From contig AUXH01000131.1 of NCBI GenBank assembly GCA_000482145.1, positions 1 through 36,875 of the forward strand: DNA of 36,875 bases. The letters run 5' to 3'. The notes beneath the pieces were generated by a model that saw only the letters and a program-made list of their open reading frames with translations, was not told where the DNA came from and made no database searches. How positions within the stretch are numbered: position 1 is the stretch's first letter; every line of letters starts with the position of its first letter. Both the position numbers and the translations under genes were made by a program. Origin of the DNA: Strigomonas culicis. Taxonomy: Eukaryota > Euglenozoa > Kinetoplastea > Trypanosomatida > Trypanosomatidae. This document shows positions 33,546 to 36,875 of the stretch, piece after piece.

Positions 33546-36500
33546 TCACGGGACGCCACCACCCTGTAGGGTTTTCATGAAGTAGGCGTACATTTCGGTT
33601 GCCTGTTGCATCGCATCATCCCACTCCTTTTGTGTCTCCTCCGCGCTCTTCTGGCCGCCACACTGCTGCTGGTGATTCGCGTAGGCGGTGTCCGCGCAGT
33701 AGCTCTGCGGCCCGCCCGCGCTCAGGATTTCCTGGAAGAGCGTCTGTGCGAGGCCGAGATCGATGACGGGCATCGCGGGCATCGCCGCCGGGCCGTGGGC
33801 GTGCGCCGCCGCGGCCGGCGCCCCCTGGAAGGGGTTGAGGTTGTCGGGGAGGTTGAATTCCTGCGCGATGCGCTGCTCGCGCGCCGCCTTTTCTTCCTGC
33901 TCGCGCTGGCTCATGACCGCGGTCTCCTCCGCGGTGGTGGCCAGCAGCTGCTCCAGCGCCGTCGGCTCGTGGCTCTCCTCCTGGATCGGTGCGACATGGC
34001 GCACAGTGGGGTTCTGCGCGTTCACAAGGATCTGGCTGTGGTGGTGCGCATCCGGCGGCAGCAGGCGCGGCTCCACCCGCGGCTTCGCCTTGCTGGCCAC
34101 CGCACCACTCGGAGGCCCCGCAGCGGGGGCCGGCTGCTGCTGCTGCTGCTGCTGTTGCGGCTTGGCGGCGTCCTCGAGGAACACTGCCTCCACCGCGGTC
34201 GGTTTCGCCGCCGCTGGCGGGTGTGTCATCGCTTGGCCGTGATCGTGATCGTGATCGTGACCGTGGCCGTGGTCGTGGCCGTGGCCGTCGCCGTGGTCGT
34301 GGCCGCAGCTGCTCCTCGGCCCTGCGAGCTGCCGCCTCTGGTACTCGTAGACCAGATTCTTCATGTGCGGGCTCATGGGCGGAACACGGTAGCTCTGTTC
34401 GTCCAGCGCGTTCTCCCGCTTCCAGAACTGCAGAAAGCGCATCACGTTCTTTATGGCGCCCTCATCGTAGAGCGAATGCACCTCGTCGCTGCCGAGAAAG
34501 AAACAGTAGAGGCTGCTCTCATCGCGGCCGTGTACCGTGTCAAAGGTGCTGAGGTTCTTGCGGATGTTGTTCGCCTGGCGGAAGAGAATGAAGCCTGCGA
34601 GGAGCGCGATGACGTACACAATCACGTGCGTGTACACATACGCGAAGCGCAGCCGCGGCGTCGAGAGCGCAATGCCCTCCGGGTGGAGCAGCATCGACAC
34701 CGTGGCGAAGCCCTCCGGGTCGAGCTCGAGACCGCCGTGCGTCGTGTTGCTCGCGTAGGCGTTCAGCACCGCCGCGGCCGACTCCGACGTGATGAGGCGG
34801 TAGCACAGATTGTGGTAGTGCCGGGCCTGGGCGAGGAAATAGAGGATGATGACGTGGAGCCAGAAAAAGCTTCGCAGGTTACGCGCGCCAATCGCGGAGC
34901 CGACGTGGGCGGCGTAGTGATCGTAGCGCAACACGACTTTTCCGAGTTGCGGGCTGCGCTGCGCGCGTAGCGGCCGGCGCACCATCAGGTCGAGGTCCAC
35001 GCTGTAGATGAGCTCCTTTGGCGGGACGCCCTTTGCCGCCGCGATGGCGCCGTAGATGCCCTTCCGCTGGCCCGCGGAGCTCTCCACGACGCCCGGCGAG
35101 CGCAGCATCGTGTAGAAGAGGGCGAGCCCGATGCCGATCAGACCGGGGAGCAGCCGCAGGTACAGCATCCAGCGCCGCATCGGCGTCGAGGTGTGGAAGC
35201 TAAAGTGAAAGTCCGCGTTGAGGCGGAACGTCACGTAGGCCAGCATGCTCAGAAAGCCCAGCGTCCAGCCGACACTACGCAGCGGACGGCGCAGCGGCTG
35301 CTGCGCATCCTCGCGCTGGTGGCTGACGAAGGGCACCAGCAGCAGCAGCGTCCCGAGCACACACGGCGTGGCGTTCGAGAAGTAGGTGCAGAGCAGATAC
35401 ATGTACACCTGCGGCAGCGTCAGACACGCCACGAAGCCCACCAGATCGTTCCAGCCGAGGTAGTGGATGAGGCGGGGCCCCCGCACGCGCGTGTTTGTGT
35501 TCGCCTCCGCGGCCGCCCCGCAGAAGTGCGCGCGCTCCTCCGGCGTGCGCTGCCGCGTGAGCGACTGCAGAAATGCCGCGATGGGTTTGTACTGACAGAC
35601 GAGATGCTGCCGCTGCATCGCCGCGAGGGTGCCGCGCGACGCGTACGGCAGCGCCTTGCCCGCCTGTAGCCGCCGCGCGTCCTCCTTCGGCGTAAAGCCG
35701 TTGCGGTCCGCCGTCTCGAGTGAGGCGCCGTGGGCCAGAAGGAGCTGCACGACCTTCAGGTTCCCGACCTCCATCGCGAGGTGCAGCGCGGTGCGGCCGC
35801 TGGGGTGCTGCGCCGGCGTGTGGTTGGGGTCCACACCAAGCTCCTCGAGGAGGTAGCGCACCGCCTCCGGCGCCGGCGGCACCCGCGCGCACGCGCGCAG
35901 CAGAACGCCTTCGTCGACGAGGCGCTGCCGCAGCGCTGCGTCGTCCCCGATCCAGGTGCGCAGCACCTGCATCACGTGAGGGTGCGCCGCGGCGTAGCTG
36001 ACGCAGCTGCGGCCGTAGGCGTCCACCGCGTCGGCGAGCCGCGCGCCGCGCGACAGCAGCAGCCGCATCGCCGCGAAGTTCTGCACCGCCGCGGCGACCA
36101 TCAGCGGCGTGGCGCCGACGGTGGGGTCGCTCGCGTTGACATCCGCGTTGTTGTCGATGAGGAAATTGAGGATGAGCTGGTTGGGGCACTTCTGGTCGAG
36201 CCGCGTGGCCGCCAGCGCAGCGAGCAACGCGGCATCCTCGCGGGGCAGCGCATCCAGCCGCTGCTTGATGTAGGTATCCGCGAGCTCGTCCTGGAGAACG
36301 ACCAACACGCCCGCGATGTCTTTCGGGTGGCCGGCCGGACCCGCGGCGATGGCCGTCAACACCGGGCTCAGCACCGCGTAGTGCAGCGCGGTCAGGCCAT
36401 CCTGCGGCCGGCAGTCGTGCATCGCGATGCCGCCGATCAGAAAGGCACTCACCTTGGCGAAGTCCAGGTCGTTGAGCAGGGACTCGAAGAAGTCTTTGCG

Positions 36501-36773
36501 GTCGATGTGGTCGAGGCTCGCGTCGGCGGGTCCATACCCATCGTGGAGCTCTTGTAGAAGGCGCTGGCGATCGGCCGCTGCGTGGTCCTGGAGTGTGCGC
36601 AGCAACAGCGGGTCGGCGGCCGCCGGCGTGTCCTGCGCCAAGGCGCTGCACGTCGCGGCGTCGAACGGGACAGGTTGGTGGATGCCCTCCAAATCGTGCG
36701 ACGGCGACGTGTAGTAGGCGAGGGGCAGCGGGAGGCCCCCGTGCAGTGCCATGGTGTCCGCGAATACGTTCAT
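33546..36773 (-). CDS. Ankyrin-repeat pseudo-palmitoyltransferase (degenerate DHHC) with His-rich tail
   Basis: Seen: 1075 residues. Ankyrin-type repeats span about 125-365 (DGLTALHYAV, VGATPLMVAA, SGRTALHLAM, NGFTPKEDA). Four or five membrane helices lie at about 445-465, 470-485, 502-520, 538-556, 635-655 and 708-732. The order ankyrin, helix pair, SPGVV (559-563), catalytic-loop position, helix pair and a C-terminal YDEGAIKNVMRF (769-780) matches ankyrin-DHHC palmitoyltransferases such as HIP14. At the loop (590-636) the DHHC motif reads DHYA (618-621), and the zinc-ligand cysteines are absent (VRRPLRAQRS in place of the Cys/His-rich part), so acyl transfer is not expected. The tail (820-1075) has a Cys-His-Asp-Gly run (823-846), poly-Gln and a coiled-coil-like stretch. 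Inference: scaffold or acylated-protein-binding pseudoenzyme in an internal membrane. Start: only plausible ATG, after a (CT)n tract. Confidence 0.85.
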   Translation of the reverse strand: MNVFADTMALHGGLPLPLAYYTSPSHDLEGIHQPVPFDAATCSALAQDTPAAADPLLLRTLQDHAAADRQRLLQELHDGYGPADASLDHIDRKDFFESLLNDLDFAKVSAFLIGGIAMHDCRPQDGLTALHYAVLSPVLTAIAAGPAGHPKDIAGVLVVLQDELADTYIKQRLDALPREDAALLAALAATRLDQKCPNQLILNFLIDNNADVNASDPTVGATPLMVAAAVQNFAAMRLLLSRGARLADAVDAYGRSCVSYAAAHPHVMQVLRTWIGDDAALRQRLVDEGVLLRACARVPPAPEAVRYLLEELGVDPNHTPAQHPSGRTALHLAMEVGNLKVVQLLLAHGASLETADRNGFTPKEDARRLQAGKALPYASRGTLAAMQRQHLVCQYKPIAAFLQSLTRQRTPEERAHFCGAAAEANTNTRVRGPRLIHYLGWNDLVGFVACLTLPQVYMYLLCTYFSNATPCVLGTLLLLVPFVSHQREDAQQPLRRPLRSVGWTLGFLSMLAYVTFRLNADFHFSFHTSTPMRRWMLYLRLLPGLIGIGLALFYTMLRSPGVVESSAGQRKGIYGAIAAAKGVPPKELIYSVDLDLMVRRPLRAQRSPQLGKVVLRYDHYAAHVGSAIGARNLRSFFWLHVIILYFLAQARHYHNLCYRLITSESAAAVLNAYASNTTHGGLELDPEGFATVSMLLHPEGIALSTPRLRFAYVYTHVIVYVIALLAGFILFRQANNIRKNLSTFDTVHGRDESSLYCFFLGSDEVHSLYDEGAIKNVMRFLQFWKRENALDEQSYRVPPMSPHMKNLVYEYQRRQLAGPRSSCGHDHGDGHGHDHGHGHDHDHDHGQAMTHPPAAAKPTAVEAVFLEDAAKPQQQQQQQQPAPAAGPPSGAVASKAKPRVEPRLLPPDAHHHSQILVNAQNPTVRHVAPIQEESHEPTALEQLLATTAEETAVMSQREQEEKAAREQRIAQEFNLPDNLNPFQGAPAAAAHAHGPAAMPAMPVIDLGLAQTLFQEILSAGGPQSYCADTAYANHQQQCGGQKSAEETQKEWDDAMQQATEMYAYFMKTLQGGGVP
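34231..34305. repeat. Hexanucleotide-like repeat encoding His-Asp/His-Gly dipeptides
   Basis: GTGATC/GTGGCC-type units tandemly repeated on the plus strand; on the minus strand they encode alternating His with Asp or Gly at about residues 825-846 of the ankyrin protein. Confidence 0.9.
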
Positions 36774-36802
36774 TGTTTTTCTTTTTTTTTTAATATTTCC
36801 TT

Positions 36803-36821
36803 CTTATTTCGTTTAGTAGTG

Positions 36822-36871
<50 letters not shown>
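36803..36871 (-). promoter_or_regulatory. Predicted spliced-leader acceptor for the ankyrin protein gene
   Basis: On the sense strand a long (CT)n tract is followed by CACTACTAAACG, which resembles the yeast branchpoint consensus, and then AAATAAG with AG at 36804-36803; 5' UTR about 30 nt, with A10-G-A5 before the ATG. Branchpoints in trypanosomatids are not strongly conserved, so the resemblance may be chance. Confidence 0.5.
36826..36871. repeat. (GA)n microsatellite at the window edge
   Basis: About 23 perfect GA units close the window. On the sense strand this is a (CT)n tract that can serve as the polypyrimidine signal for the first gene. Confidence 0.97.

Positions 36872-36875
<4 letters not shown>

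Noticed and set aside
1..36875. Spliced-leader RNA, tRNA, rRNA or snoRNA genes, telomeric (TTAGGG)n, CRISPR array or mobile element
   Set aside because: I looked for tRNA-like, SL-like, telomeric and transposon signals and found none that I could support by eye. Small snoRNAs in the spacers cannot be excluded without a covariance-model search.
1..36875. Strand-switch region or change of transcription direction
   Set aside because: All supported genes are on the minus strand, so no switch lies within the window.

Overview
The window looks like a piece of a trypanosomatid (kinetoplastid) nuclear chromosome. Every convincing gene is on the minus strand, so transcription runs right to left as one polycistronic unit. 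No gene shows an intron. Very GC-rich reading frames alternate with AT-rich spacers full of homopolymers and microsatellites, and most spacers carry a pyrimidine tract followed by an AG just upstream of the next start codon, as expected for spliced-leader trans-splicing. The protein content agrees: a calpain-like protein with the kinetoplastid-type N-terminal domain, a bacterial-type adenylosuccinate lyase ending in SKL, and a Trf4-like polymerase. TAA, TAG and TGA are all used as stops, so the code is standard. I cannot name the genus.

In order of transcription (right to left) the genes are: (1) an ankyrin-repeat membrane protein built like an ankyrin-DHHC palmitoyltransferase but with the DHHC centre destroyed (33546-36773); (2) a multi-pass membrane protein of unknown function (32019-33077); (3) a 1928-residue, Gln/Asn-rich non-canonical poly(A)/U polymerase whose catalytic domain is split by a large insertion (25863-31649); (4) an LLPH-like small basic nuclear protein broken by a frameshift into two overlapping frames (24332-25275); (5) an unrecognised 672-residue protein (21975-23993); (6) adenylosuccinate lyase with a C-terminal glycosomal signal (20252-21781); (7) a calpain-like protein with an intact Cys-His-Asn triad (17269-19788); (8) a PB1-domain MAP3K-like kinase (13124-15943); (9) a giant (about 3850 residue) type I surface protein with three C-type lectin-like domains and a long array of two-cysteine modules (512-12061).

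Neighbouring genes in such units are normally functionally unrelated, and I see no pathway that links them. Expression would be set after transcription, through trans-splicing, UTRs and mRNA stability.

The most interesting items are the giant lectin-like surface protein, which could be an adhesin; the pseudo-palmitoyltransferase with a His/Asp/Gly-rich tail; and the split-palm nucleotidyltransferase with prion-like flanks. Both window ends lie in dinucleotide repeats, so the window may be a whole contig that broke at repeats.
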